Of a DNA stretch of 29,297 bases, positions 8,179 through 14,071 are shown one piece after another. A program made the translations under genes and the position numbers. The notes beneath the pieces were generated by a model. It saw only the letters and a list, made by a program, of their open reading frames with translations, was not told the origin of the DNA and did not search any database. The stretch lies in the IMG/VR virus record IMGVR_UViG_3300039043_000094, positions 1-29,297 of that record; one strand, 5' to 3'. Source of the DNA: a virus. Position 1 is the first letter of the stretch. Each line of letters opens with the position of its first letter.

Positions 8179-8549
8179 AATACTATGTAATCGTTATCAA
8201 ATGTGTTGTTTGTTGTGTACTCATTGTTATTTACGTTATATACACTTTGTTGTGTAGATTGAGCTGTACAGAATAATTTATCTCTATAGGCAAGTGTGTT
8301 GTCTGTTTTTTTTACTTCAAGTGTATAAAAGTGTCCTTCTCTAAAAGGTGCATTACTTGAACCAAAAGTTACAGACGCTGTTAGAAGATTCTCATTTGTA
8401 TCAACAGATGTAGAAACAGAGTTTGTAGTTTCTGATTTATTGGTTTGTTCATCTGTTATACTATAGTTTAGATTTATCGTGCTTGTAGGATAATCTATTC
8501 TTGGAATAAACTTTAATGTTTGTGTTTGATTTACATTAATAATCTTCAT
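8175..8549 (-). CDS. Hypothetical head/neck protein upstream of portal
   Basis: 124 residues from the ATG at 8549 (MKIINVNQTQTLKFIPRIDY). A longer reading from TTG at 8573 is possible, but it would run through the bipartite promoter motif and adds an unlikely N-terminus. The protein is beta-rich and Ser/Thr/Asn-rich, with EGHFYTLEVKKTDNTLAYRD and KLFCTAQSTQQSVYNVNNNE, and ends TFDNDYIVL. Small proteins with this pattern (F-Y-x-L-E-V, then Y-K/R-D-K-(I/L)-F-C-T-x-Q) often precede the portal in Bacteroidetes phages; their role is unknown to me. It is the first gene after the 8555-8580 promoter and heads the portal/fibre/lysis operon. Confidence 0.65.
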   Translation of the reverse strand: MKIINVNQTQTLKFIPRIDYPTSTINLNYSITDEQTNKSETTNSVSTSVDTNENLLTASVTFGSSNAPFREGHFYTLEVKKTDNTLAYRDKLFCTAQSTQQSVYNVNNNEYTTNNTFDNDYIVL

Positions 8550-8554
8550 ATAAG

Positions 8555-8580
8555 TATAACGTAAAAAAAACAAAATTTAC
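8555..8580 (-). promoter_or_regulatory. Putative phage late promoter (site A)
   Basis: On the minus strand this reads GTAAA, 13 bases, ACGTTATA, then 5 bases to the ATG of the gene at 8549. The same bipartite arrangement occurs at four other gene starts (11807, 13564, 20716, 22451). The spacing between the boxes fits a -35/-10 pair, and the downstream box lies so close to the ATG that transcription would begin at or beside the start codon. It begins right after the T-tract of the 8593-8610 terminator. Confidence 0.6.
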
Positions 8581-8583
8581 TAT

Positions 8584-8610
8584 AAAAAAAAAACCACCTT
8601 AGTAGGTGGT
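8584..8610 (-). terminator. Intrinsic terminator after mini-gene 8634-8825
   Basis: On the minus strand the stem ACCACCT / AGGTGGT (7 bp, loop ACTA) is followed by ten T. It lies 24 bases after the stop of the 63-residue gene and just before promoter site A, so it separates the mini-gene from the portal operon. Confidence 0.85.
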
Positions 8611-8618
8611 GTTTCTTG
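8585..8618. repeat. 34-bp direct repeat, copy 1 (terminator)
   Basis: Identical to 8897-8930 over 34 bases: nine A, then the CCACCT hairpin, then GTGTTTCTTG. Both copies carry an intrinsic terminator after a mini-gene. The flanks differ, so this is a local copy of a terminator cassette rather than a longer duplication. Confidence 0.9.
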
Positions 8619-8633
8619 ATGTTAGTTTAGAGT

Positions 8634-8825
8634 TTATCTGTCAACTTCAATGACAAGTCGGTTGTACCATAAATCAGGATCTTTTTGTGCAAGTCTTAAA
8701 GTCATAAGGTCTATTTGGCTTTCTTTTTCTTTACCTAATCTATAGATTGCTGAAATTGCTCTTTCAATGGAATTTAAGAAGGATTGCTTCTTGTTTGGAT
8801 TTGATTTTGCTATTCTTATTGTCAT
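8634..8825 (-). CDS. Hypothetical 63-residue protein (inserted mini-gene)
   Basis: Basic, helical protein, MTIRIAKSNPNKKQSFLNSI, then ERAISAIYRLGKEKESQIDL and an end near WYNRLVIEVDR. There is no membrane segment or recognised domain. It is a one-gene unit: a host-type promoter (TTTG-N20-TATATTAG) lies 20-52 bases upstream of the ATG and an intrinsic terminator lies 24 bases after the stop. It sits between the tail-tube and portal operons. The layout, like that of three other mini-genes here, resembles a phage moron. Its promoter type suggests expression independent of the late genes. Function unknown. Confidence 0.65.
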   Translation of the reverse strand: MTIRIAKSNPNKKQSFLNSIERAISAIYRLGKEKESQIDLMTLRLAQKDPDLWYNRLVIEVDR

Positions 8826-8845
8826 ATTGTTGTTTTAAATTTAAG

Positions 8846-8877
8846 CTAATATAATAAACATTTGTTAATAAAACAAA
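8846..8877 (-). promoter_or_regulatory. Host-type (Bacteroidetes) promoter of mini-gene 8634-8825
   Basis: Minus strand: TTTG (8877-8874), exactly 20 bases, then TATATTAG (8853-8846). This fits the known Bacteroidetes pattern of a TTTG -33 box and a TAnnTTTG -7 box with one mismatch. The ATG lies 20 bases further on, after an A/T-rich leader. Confidence 0.55.
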
Positions 8878-8896
8878 TAATAAAAAAAATATTTAT

Positions 8897-8922
8897 AAAA
8901 AAAAACCACCTTAGTAGGTGGT
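8897..8922 (-). terminator. Intrinsic terminator after mini-gene 8948-9091
   Basis: Same 7-bp ACCACCT / AGGTGGT stem with loop ACTA and nine T on the minus strand. It ends the transcript of the 47-residue gene, 25 bases after its stop codon. Confidence 0.85.
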
Positions 8923-8930
8923 GTTTCTTG
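8897..8930. repeat. 34-bp direct repeat, copy 2 (terminator)
   Basis: Identical to 8585-8618, including the hairpin and the GTGTTTCTTG flank. It lies just after the 47-residue mini-gene. Confidence 0.9.
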
Positions 8931-8947
8931 TTGATAAATACAAGGTA

Positions 8948-9091
8948 TTACATTTTTATACATTCAGGAAATTTTGCTATTGCTTCTTTCCAAGTTATAC
9001 TGTATGCTACCACTTCTTCAAAATTTCTAACAATACCATTATCCCAATAATGCTTTTGGGTTTTAAGGTCTTTTATTACATTTTTTTTCAT
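8948..9091 (-). CDS. Hypothetical 47-residue protein (inserted mini-gene)
   Basis: Short protein MKKNVIKDLKTQKHYWDNGI, then VRNFEEVVAYSITWKEAIAK and FPECIKM. It is soluble, with no domain I recognise. It has its own transcription unit: a -7 box TATCTTTG at 9115-9122, a 23-base A/T leader ending CTTAAAATTAATATT before the ATG, and a terminator 25 bases after the stop. The leader is nearly the same as that of the mini-gene at 13688-13891. It lies between the tail-tube terminator and another mini-gene, so two such units stand in tandem here. Function unknown; a host-takeover or moron-type role is a guess. Confidence 0.6.
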   Translation of the reverse strand: MKKNVIKDLKTQKHYWDNGIVRNFEEVVAYSITWKEAIAKFPECIKM

Positions 9092-9114
9092 AATATTAAT
9101 TTTAAGTTTATATA

Positions 9115-9122
9115 CAAAGATA
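9115..9122 (-). promoter_or_regulatory. Host-type -7 box of mini-gene 8948-9091
   Basis: TATCTTTG on the minus strand is a perfect TAnnTTTG box of Bacteroidetes. A TTTG lies only 12 bases upstream instead of about 20, so the -33 element is weak or absent. Confidence 0.45.
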
Positions 9123-9150
9123 CGAAAAATTAAACAAATGGTTTTTTGTA

Positions 9151-9179
9151 AAAAAAAGAAGGGGCAAAAATACCCCTTC
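9151..9179 (-). terminator. Intrinsic terminator after tail-tube gene
   Basis: Minus strand: GAAGGGG / CCCCTTC stem (7 bp, loop TATTTTTG) followed by seven to eight T. It is 58 bases after the stop of the tail-tube gene and closes the head/tail-tube operon. Confidence 0.85.
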
Positions 9180-9236
9180 CAAATTTAAAACTAACCTATG
9201 AAAAAATTCATACACTACAAATGTACAAATATTTTA

Positions 9237-9776
9237 TTAAGCAGGACTAATAGGTGTCGCTGAAGCTACATCTGGCTCTGTACAGAAGAATGGTGGAAAT
9301 ACTTCACTAGCTGTTACTGTCAAAGTAAATCCTTGTAAATCTCCTGCTGCACTACCTGTAACGATAGTACCACCAGTTACTTCACCACCATTATCTCTAC
9401 CTACCAACATTCTCTTAGTAGTACCTGCACCATCTGGGTACATTTCTACTACATAATGTGCTCTACCCCTTGAGAGAAGTTTTATCTCTTCTTGTGTAGC
9501 TGCATCTAAGATTTGGAATGTAAGATTTAAAGTAGTTTCATAGAACGTAGTACCATTCTCTCTTGAAGAATTGATAACTGTTTCCATAGATGAGTTACCA
9601 CCTTTTAGTTCAAATTTAAAAAACTCAGCAGAGTTATCAGTAGGTAAAGTAATTGTACCACCACTATCTCCAAGAGCTTGTATAACTGCACTATAATCTA
9701 AAATGTAAACATTCTTTATTCCTGCATATGCTGGTTTACATCCAAGATTTCTTCCTTTTGTTATTGCACAACTCAT
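9237..9776 (-). CDS. Tail tube (major tail) protein
   Basis: 179 residues from the ATG at 9776 (MSCAITKGRNLGCKPAYAGI). An upstream GTG at 9821 would place the start inside a terminator-like hairpin, so the ATG is preferred. The opening MSCAITKGR plus G-C-K is common in tail-tube proteins of Bacteroidetes siphoviruses. The body is beta-rich, with ETTLNLTFQILDAATQEEIK, SRGRAHYVVEMYPDGAG and LVGRDNGGEVTGG, then GDLQGFTLTVTASE at the end, a pattern of the tail-tube fold. It should polymerise around the tape measure. It lies directly after the capsid gene but 4.3 kb away from the tape measure. The preceding hairpin may lower its expression relative to the capsid. Confidence 0.7.
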   Translation of the reverse strand: MSCAITKGRNLGCKPAYAGIKNVYILDYSAVIQALGDSGGTITLPTDNSAEFFKFELKGGNSSMETVINSSRENGTTFYETTLNLTFQILDAATQEEIKLLSRGRAHYVVEMYPDGAGTTKRMLVGRDNGGEVTGGTIVTGSAAGDLQGFTLTVTASEVFPPFFCTEPDVASATPISPA

Positions 9777-9780
9777 ATTT

Positions 9781-9823
9781 TTAAAAATAAAAAAGGGTGA
9801 GTAGGCACTCGGCTTACCCACCC
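9781..9823 (-). terminator. Terminator-like attenuator between capsid and tail-tube genes
   Basis: Minus strand: GGGTGGGTAAGC pairs with GCCTACTCACCC (12-bp stem with one G-U and one A-C mismatch, loop CGAGT), followed by TTTTTTATTTTT. It occupies most of the 69 bases between the two coding regions and ends a few bases before the ATG. It would let only part of the transcripts pass, giving more capsid than tail-tube mRNA, or protect the upstream mRNA 3' end. Confidence 0.7.
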
Positions 9824-9845
9824 CTTTGGTTAATAATTAAGTTTA

Positions 9846-10808
9846 TTATGTAGTCGCTGTAAAGTGCTTTGCATCATCAGAGATACCAACTTGTGTACCT
9901 GCTGTGAATCTAGCAATTACTCTTACATTTTGACTTCCATCTAAGTCTGCCATATCTAATAACTTAACTTCGTTGTGGTCTGATAACAAACCAGTACCAA
10001 AGAATAAGTTAGATTTCTGTGCAACGATTGCTCTGTTGCTTGACATACCTGCACATCTCTGTACTTTTAGTCCTTCAAAAGTCAAGTTTCTTTGGAAGTT
10101 AAACCAAAGTGAACTTTGACTGTCCACACCATCAGTAGGTGCAGAGAAAGCTCCACTTGATACAGAAGAAGAGAAACCACCCAATGCTCTAACATATGAT
10201 TGATATACATTGTTAGGAATGTAAATAGTTACATCATCTTTGCCATATACAGCAGAAGGAATGTTATCTACTACTTTGCCTAAGAAAGTAACTACGTTGC
10301 TAGAAGAGATAGTTGAGCTACCTACACCAGATAGTGCAGAAGAACTTAGTCTTTGCTCAAAACCTTCAAACAAGTTGTTTCCTGAAGCAGCAGAATCATC
10401 ACCACTCCAAATGTTGTTTTCCACACTTTCTGCAATCTTACCTGCAACATAACCTAAAATATAATCAGCTAGGTTGTCTGGTAGTTTGTCATAAGCAGAG
10501 TATCCCATTTGGATAGCTTCCCAATCTGAACGGAAATCAGCTTTACATAATTGTAAGTTGACTTGTAACTCTTTTGGTTCTAAGATTGATTCTCCTAAAG
10601 TTAAAGTTGAAGTAGGATCAAAGTCACAAGTAGCATCTTTGACTACATCATCTGTGCTAAGTGTTTTTAATACTTCTTTAAATTTAACATTAGGTTTGAT
10701 TGTAATCGCACCATCATTTAGTGTTTTACCTGAAGTAAGTGCAGCAGAAATATATTGCCCTGCAAATTCACCAGAGTAAGTTGTTGTTATTGAAGTTGTT
10801 GTACTCAT
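9846..10808 (-). CDS. Major capsid protein
   Basis: 320 residues. The segment ITIKPNVKFKEVLKTLSTDD, then VVKDATCDFDPTSTLTLGES and ILEPKELQVNLQLCKADFRS, followed by DWEAIQMGYSAYDKLPDNLA, is one I recognise from major capsid proteins of uncultured marine and flavobacterial phages. Later features are IAESVENNIWSGDD, the central DDVTIYIPNNVYQSYVRALG and a C-terminal LDGSQNVRVIARFTAGTQVG. An HK97-like fold is expected. The position fits: protease, scaffold, decoration-like gene, then this one, with a 19-bp gap before it. There is no promoter motif of its own; a purine-rich AATAAAGAA precedes the ATG. Its mRNA ends in the attenuator downstream. Confidence 0.85.
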   Translation of the reverse strand: MSTTTSITTTYSGEFAGQYISAALTSGKTLNDGAITIKPNVKFKEVLKTLSTDDVVKDATCDFDPTSTLTLGESILEPKELQVNLQLCKADFRSDWEAIQMGYSAYDKLPDNLADYILGYVAGKIAESVENNIWSGDDSAASGNNLFEGFEQRLSSSALSGVGSSTISSSNVVTFLGKVVDNIPSAVYGKDDVTIYIPNNVYQSYVRALGGFSSSVSSGAFSAPTDGVDSQSSLWFNFQRNLTFEGLKVQRCAGMSSNRAIVAQKSNLFFGTGLLSDHNEVKLLDMADLDGSQNVRVIARFTAGTQVGISDDAKHFTATT

Positions 10809-10827
10809 TTCTTTATTTTATTATTTA

Positions 10828-11244
10828 TTATATTTCTCCTACAGTTAATGAAGAACTTGCGTTTCCGTTTCCAAACAAGAAATAGTTTGTACCATCACTT
10901 GAAATTTCTACGAAATCACCGATGCTTTCTGCACCATCTTCAAATGTTACTTTGTCAACAGCATCTGCTTCTACAATCGCACCATTTACAATTACACCAC
11001 CATTGAGAATATCTCTATTGTCTGATGGAGTTTGTACCACTGTGTCTGTTGAAAAAGCTGCTGATACTACAAATTTGAATTTCAAACCTGCTGAAGGTGC
11101 AGGGAGCGTAACGGTGTACCCTGTACCAGATATTAAAAATGTTTTACCACTATCAGCACCTGTTAAAGTTACGTCTGCTGTAAGTGTTTCGTATTCATCC
11201 AAGATACGAATTACATCATTAGAAAATGTTGTTGTTGTTGCCAT
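10828..11244 (-). CDS. Capsid decoration-like protein
   Basis: 138 residues, Thr/Gly/Val-rich and beta-structured. Clear segments are DEYETLTADVTLTGADSGKT, GTGYTVTLPAPSAGLKFKFV, and near the end GDFVEISSDGTNYFLFGNGN. The phrase 'T-V-T-L-P-A-P-S-A-G-L-x-F-x-F' is frequent in small phage structural proteins that bind the capsid or fibres. It lies between scaffold and major capsid genes (start ATG overlaps the scaffold stop by one base), the usual place of a head decoration protein. Assignment rests on position and composition. Confidence 0.55.
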   Translation of the reverse strand: MATTTTFSNDVIRILDEYETLTADVTLTGADSGKTFLISGTGYTVTLPAPSAGLKFKFVVSAAFSTDTVVQTPSDNRDILNGGVIVNGAIVEADAVDKVTFEDGAESIGDFVEISSDGTNYFLFGNGNASSSLTVGEI

Positions 11245-11801
11245 TATTTATTAAATAGTTTATTGAACACAATGTCTTGTGTAGTTAATGTTTTATTTTG
11301 AGAAAGAAGATTAATTTTCTTTTTAGAAACTTCTTCAGGATTATGTGCTATTGGTTCTACAGCAGCAGATAATTCTTCTTTTACTTCTTCAGACATTTTC
11401 TCTTCTTTTTTGTGGTCCATCAATTTCTTGATGTGTTCCTTTAGCTCTACAGCTAAATTGTCCATTTCTTTCTTGAGTTCATCTTTTGTAACGTACTCAA
11501 GTTTTTCCTTTTTTTCTTCTTCGTGTTCAGCAGCTTGTACTGCTTCTACTTCTTCTTGTTCTTTTACCATAATTTCATCAATTATTCCTTCTTCTATTAT
11601 TGTTAAAGTTTTACCATCTTCCATTAAATACTCTCCTACAGGTAGTGCTACTCTCTCATCTTCTGTTTTTATAAACACTTCGTTACCTTTCTCAAAAGAC
11701 TCTGCTTCTAAGATTGTTCCGTTCTCTAATTTGAGTTCTGCTAGTTTCACTTCTTCACCTAAAAGAGATTTAATTTTAGATAACATTTGACTTGCTTTCA
11801 T
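11244..11801 (-). CDS. Scaffolding-like head assembly protein
   Basis: 185 residues, very rich in Glu and Lys. The N-terminal 70 residues are a small beta domain (MKASQMLSKIKSLLGEEVKL, then LENGTILEAESFEKGNEVFI and EDERVALPVGEYLMEDGKTL) that I know from head proteins upstream of the capsid gene in Bacteroidetes phages. Residues 75-160 are a long charged coiled coil (EEEKKEKLEYVTKDELKKEM and onward). The C-terminus LTTQDIVFNKLFNK could bind the capsid protein. The charged coiled coil between protease and capsid genes fits a scaffold that the protease removes. It has its own copy of the bipartite promoter motif (site E). Confidence 0.7.
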   Translation of the reverse strand: MKASQMLSKIKSLLGEEVKLAELKLENGTILEAESFEKGNEVFIKTEDERVALPVGEYLMEDGKTLTIIEEGIIDEIMVKEQEEVEAVQAAEHEEEKKEKLEYVTKDELKKEMDNLAVELKEHIKKLMDHKKEEKMSEEVKEELSAAVEPIAHNPEEVSKKKINLLSQNKTLTTQDIVFNKLFNK

Positions 11802-11806
11802 ATAAC

Positions 11807-11833
11807 TATAACTTACTTATTAATTTATTTTAC
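11807..11833 (-). promoter_or_regulatory. Putative phage late promoter (site E, weaker)
   Basis: Minus strand: GTAAA (11833-11829), 14 bases, AAGTTATA (11814-11807), 5 bases, ATG of the scaffold gene. It differs from the other sites by C to A in the second box and by one base of spacing. It would give extra transcription of scaffold, decoration and capsid genes. It overlaps the last codons region after the small 11841-11990 gene. Confidence 0.45.
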
Positions 11834-11840
11834 ATTTTCA

Positions 11841-11990
11841 TCAGGAAGTTTTTGTAATACTCCCTATTCCTTGCGCCCACAAACTACCATCACAACACTT
11901 TATGCTATAGGTGTGTTTGTCTTTGCATAAGCATCCCCTACGACTTCCCTTAGGGCTAGACCTACTTGGTGTTTTGTATCTATGTTTCAT
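11841..11990 (-). CDS. Small cysteine-rich protein, 49 residues
   Basis: Sequence opens MKHRYKTPSRSSPKGSRRGC and continues LCKDKHTYSIKCCDGSLWAQ, ending GIGSITKTS. The basic N-terminus followed by C20-L-C22 and C32-C33 suggests a small metal-binding knuckle. The pattern K-T-P-S-R-S-x-P-K-G-S-R-R-G-C-L-C is one I know from marine Bacteroidetes phages, always as a short uncharacterised gene. Its ATG overlaps the protease stop in an ATGA, so it is translationally coupled to the head protease. A head-associated role is inferred from position only. Confidence 0.75.
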   Translation of the reverse strand: MKHRYKTPSRSSPKGSRRGCLCKDKHTYSIKCCDGSLWAQGIGSITKTS

Positions 11991-13558
11991 TTGTCGCTTT
12001 TTGGATGTCCTTTAGGTAATAAGTCATTATCACCTGTATATTTTTTGTTTTGTGGTCTGCCGTTTTTTACTAAATATAAATATGCATTTACTCTTGCAAA
12101 TGCCCATTGACTTGGACTACTAACTCTTGGAGAGTGTGATACATTGAATGCACCAAGTCCCCTTTGAAATACAGCTTTTAGTGTGCCTACGTTTACACCA
12201 TATCCTAACTTGTCTTTATATCTTTCGTTAAAATCATCAGATTTCTTTTTTAAGGTAGCTTCATCTTGTTTTGATACTTTAGCACCTCTTGACGTGGAAG
12301 CATCTCCCTTAGCTGTTCCTTTACCCTTTGGAGATGGGTTAGGTGTTCTTGATTTAGGTGCTTTGGGAGATTTCTTAATTCCACCCCTTTCTCCTACTTC
12401 TGCCATTTTAACACATTTACCATTTTTCTTTTTATAACCTTTTGGACATTTATGGTAGGATAAATCTTTACTATGGAACTCACAAGGCATATACCAAGTT
12501 TGTCCTTCAAATTCGTGTTCGTGAAAACCTTCACAACCTAAATCTTTTGCAATCTTAAGTGCCATTTCTTTAGTAGAGTATGCTAGTCTATCCATAATAA
12601 TAGCATAATCTTCATTGACTTTTACATCTGCAAGTTCTAATTGTCCAAGTTCTTTTAGCTTTGCTTCTGCATATCTTTTACCTGCTTTACCACCCCAAAG
12701 TAAATAAGATATTGTACCACACGCTTCTGTGTCGCTTTCATCATAGTACTCTTCAGCTCTTGATAAAAAGGAATACATACGTTTTATTGTGTTTTCACTT
12801 ATTGGTTTGCCTTGTGCAAGTTGTTGTGCTCGTATCTTACCTACTTCTGTAGCACATTTGTTGTTTACTTTTTTATTTAAGTCTATACCTTTTTGTGCAT
12901 TGTTCTTTACTGCATCAGGATAATCACTATAGCTTTCTAGCTCTATGACTTTACCATCTTTGGTTCTACCATCTTGTCTTACAATTCTTCTAATCATAGA
13001 TAGTAGTTCTTCTGCTTCTTCTTCTTCAAAGTCGTTTAGAGATTCTTGTGGTCTTTCCATCTTATCTACAAAGTAACCTTCTATACTAAAACCTTTTACT
13101 TTGCCTGTCTTTACATAGTCATCCCAAACTTCTTTGTTGTTTACTTTAACTACTCCCATCCAAGTACCTACAGGTACATCAAGATTGTATTTACGAGATT
13201 TATCATTTAGTTCATCTTCTACGATCCAACTCTCAACTAAAGAAAGTCCTTGTAGTTTGTGATGGTGTTCAAGTGTGCTGTTGTTCTGATTACCACTTAT
13301 AAGATACATTTCAGATGCTTTTCTTACTGTTTCTTTTGAGAAGTATATGTAGTATTCTTCTTCACCCCTTTTTCTGTATATTGGTTTGTTTGGTACAAGC
13401 AAAGCACCTATAAGTATTTGTTTATCTACTTGTGCAAGTTGTATTTCTTCTGACTTAAGTGCTACAAAATCTTCTTCTATTGCAGGATTCTCTACAATTG
13501 ATATAGCTTCTATTCCTGATATTTCGTTATCATCAAGTACAAGTTCTATAATCTTCAT
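11987..13558 (-). CDS. Head maturation protease (XkdF-like) fused to extra domains
   Basis: 523 residues with several parts. Residues 1-165 match XkdF-like serine proteases (PF14550): VENPAIEEDFVAL, LIGALLVPNKPIYRK, EHHH at 97-100 with the likely catalytic His, and GFSIEGYF at 156-163 with the likely Ser158. Residues 215-300 (KNNAQKGIDLNKKVNNKCAT and the stretch to YLLWGGKAGKRYAEAKLKEL) are a helical domain often attached to such proteases. Residues 340-385 hold four Cys and several His (C342, C359, C371, C382), possibly zinc-binding. A Pro/Ser/Lys linker follows, and residues 445-520 resemble DUF5824 (LGYGVNVGTLKAVFQRGLGA, SPSQWAFARVNAYLYL). The protease should process the capsid and scaffold; roles of the added domains are unknown. 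It is the first gene after promoter site B. Confidence 0.8.
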   Translation of the reverse strand: MKIIELVLDDNEISGIEAISIVENPAIEEDFVALKSEEIQLAQVDKQILIGALLVPNKPIYRKRGEEEYYIYFSKETVRKASEMYLISGNQNNSTLEHHHKLQGLSLVESWIVEDELNDKSRKYNLDVPVGTWMGVVKVNNKEVWDDYVKTGKVKGFSIEGYFVDKMERPQESLNDFEEEEAEELLSMIRRIVRQDGRTKDGKVIELESYSDYPDAVKNNAQKGIDLNKKVNNKCATEVGKIRAQQLAQGKPISENTIKRMYSFLSRAEEYYDESDTEACGTISYLLWGGKAGKRYAEAKLKELGQLELADVKVNEDYAIIMDRLAYSTKEMALKIAKDLGCEGFHEHEFEGQTWYMPCEFHSKDLSYHKCPKGYKKKNGKCVKMAEVGERGGIKKSPKAPKSRTPNPSPKGKGTAKGDASTSRGAKVSKQDEATLKKKSDDFNERYKDKLGYGVNVGTLKAVFQRGLGAFNVSHSPRVSSPSQWAFARVNAYLYLVKNGRPQNKKYTGDNDLLPKGHPKSDK

Positions 13559-13563
13559 AATAG

Positions 13564-13589
13564 TATAACGTATTTGTAAAAGTTTTTAC
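13564..13589 (-). promoter_or_regulatory. Putative phage late promoter (site B)
   Basis: Minus strand: GTAAA (13589-13585), 13 bases, ACGTTATA (13571-13564), 5 bases, ATG of the protease gene. Box sequences and both spacings are the same as at site A. The GTAAA begins directly after the T-tract of the 13597-13616 terminator. Confidence 0.6.
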
Positions 13590-13616
13590 AAAAAAAAACC
13601 ACCTAAGAAGGTGGTT
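13590..13616 (-). terminator. Intrinsic terminator after mini-gene 13688-13891
   Basis: Minus strand: AACCACCT / AGGTGGTT (8-bp stem, loop TCTT) followed by a run of T. The stem is a close relative of the two identical terminators near 8.6 and 8.9 kb. It lies 72 bases after the mini-gene stop and abuts promoter site B. Confidence 0.85.
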
Positions 13617-13687
13617 ATAGAATTAATAATAAACAATTATCATTTTATAAATCTAGACTGAATAAACAAGTCTTTTATTTATTTTTG

Positions 13688-13891
13688 CTATTTTATATCA
13701 GTTTCTAAATCATCTATTCTTCGCATACTAGTTACAAAAATACCCTGTTTAGCCAGTTCTTTTTTAGCATTTTGTACCGTAAAACAATTCTCTAAAGTAA
13801 TTAAAACTCTAGCCCTTTTTTTATTATCTGAACTCGGCATTACAAAGCTAACGTCAAAAGTTGTAAAAAATCTATCGTCTTGTGTTTTCAT
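13688..13891 (-). CDS. Hypothetical 67-residue protein (inserted mini-gene)
   Basis: Soluble protein MKTQDDRFFTTFDVSFVMPS, then SDNKKRARVLITLENCFTVQ and NAKKELAKQGIFVTSMRRID, ending DLETDIK. The order strand - strand - helix (NAKKELAKQG) - strand suggests a small alpha/beta fold; no family is recognised. It stands alone between the tape measure and the protease. A strong host-type promoter (TTTG-N20-TATCTTGG) lies upstream, an A/T leader ending TTTAAAATTAATATT precedes the ATG, and there is a terminator downstream. This isolates it from the late genes around it, as in a moron. Confidence 0.65.
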   Translation of the reverse strand: MKTQDDRFFTTFDVSFVMPSSDNKKRARVLITLENCFTVQNAKKELAKQGIFVTSMRRIDDLETDIK

Positions 13892-13912
13892 AATATTAAT
13901 TTTAAATTTAGA

Positions 13913-13944
13913 CCAAGATAAATAAAATATTTGATATACACAAA
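13913..13944 (-). promoter_or_regulatory. Host-type (Bacteroidetes) promoter of mini-gene 13688-13891
   Basis: Minus strand: TTTG (13944-13941), exactly 20 bases, TATCTTGG (13920-13913). This is a near-consensus -33/-7 pair of Bacteroidetes. The ATG follows 21 bases after the -7 box, so the leader would be about 15 bases and is pure A/T. Confidence 0.65.
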
Positions 13945-13979
13945 TGTTAATAACTATACGAAGGTAATTTTATTCTAAT

Positions 13980-14043
13980 AGCACTTCTCTTAATTTTAAT
14001 ATATACATACTCTAGAAAAGAGAAAGTTGCTTAAACGCTTTCT
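13980..14043 (-). terminator. Possible terminator or structured region after tape measure
   Basis: The 180 bases between the tape measure stop and the mini-gene contain imperfect inverted repeats: AGAAAG (14021-14026) with CTTTCT (14038-14043), and a longer interrupted pairing of AAGAGAAAGTTGC (about 14018-14030) with GCACTTCTCTT (13981-13991). The stems are weak and no long T-tract follows, so termination here is uncertain. Confidence 0.3.
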
Positions 14044-14071
14044 AAATGCCTTTAAAATTGATTTTGTATTT

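Noticed and set aside
8550-8573. Longer start (TTG 8573) for the gene upstream of the portal
   Set aside because: It would run through the conserved ACGTTATA box; the ATG at 8549 has the same distance to the box as at four other genes.
9777-9821. Longer tail-tube start at GTG 9821
   Set aside because: It would translate through the attenuator hairpin and adds a segment not seen before the conserved MSCAITKGR start.
12300-12420. Pro/Ser/Lys-rich linker in the protease as a possible frameshift or junction of two genes
   Set aside because: The reading frame is continuous and such linkers between domains are common; no slippery site or internal start was seen.
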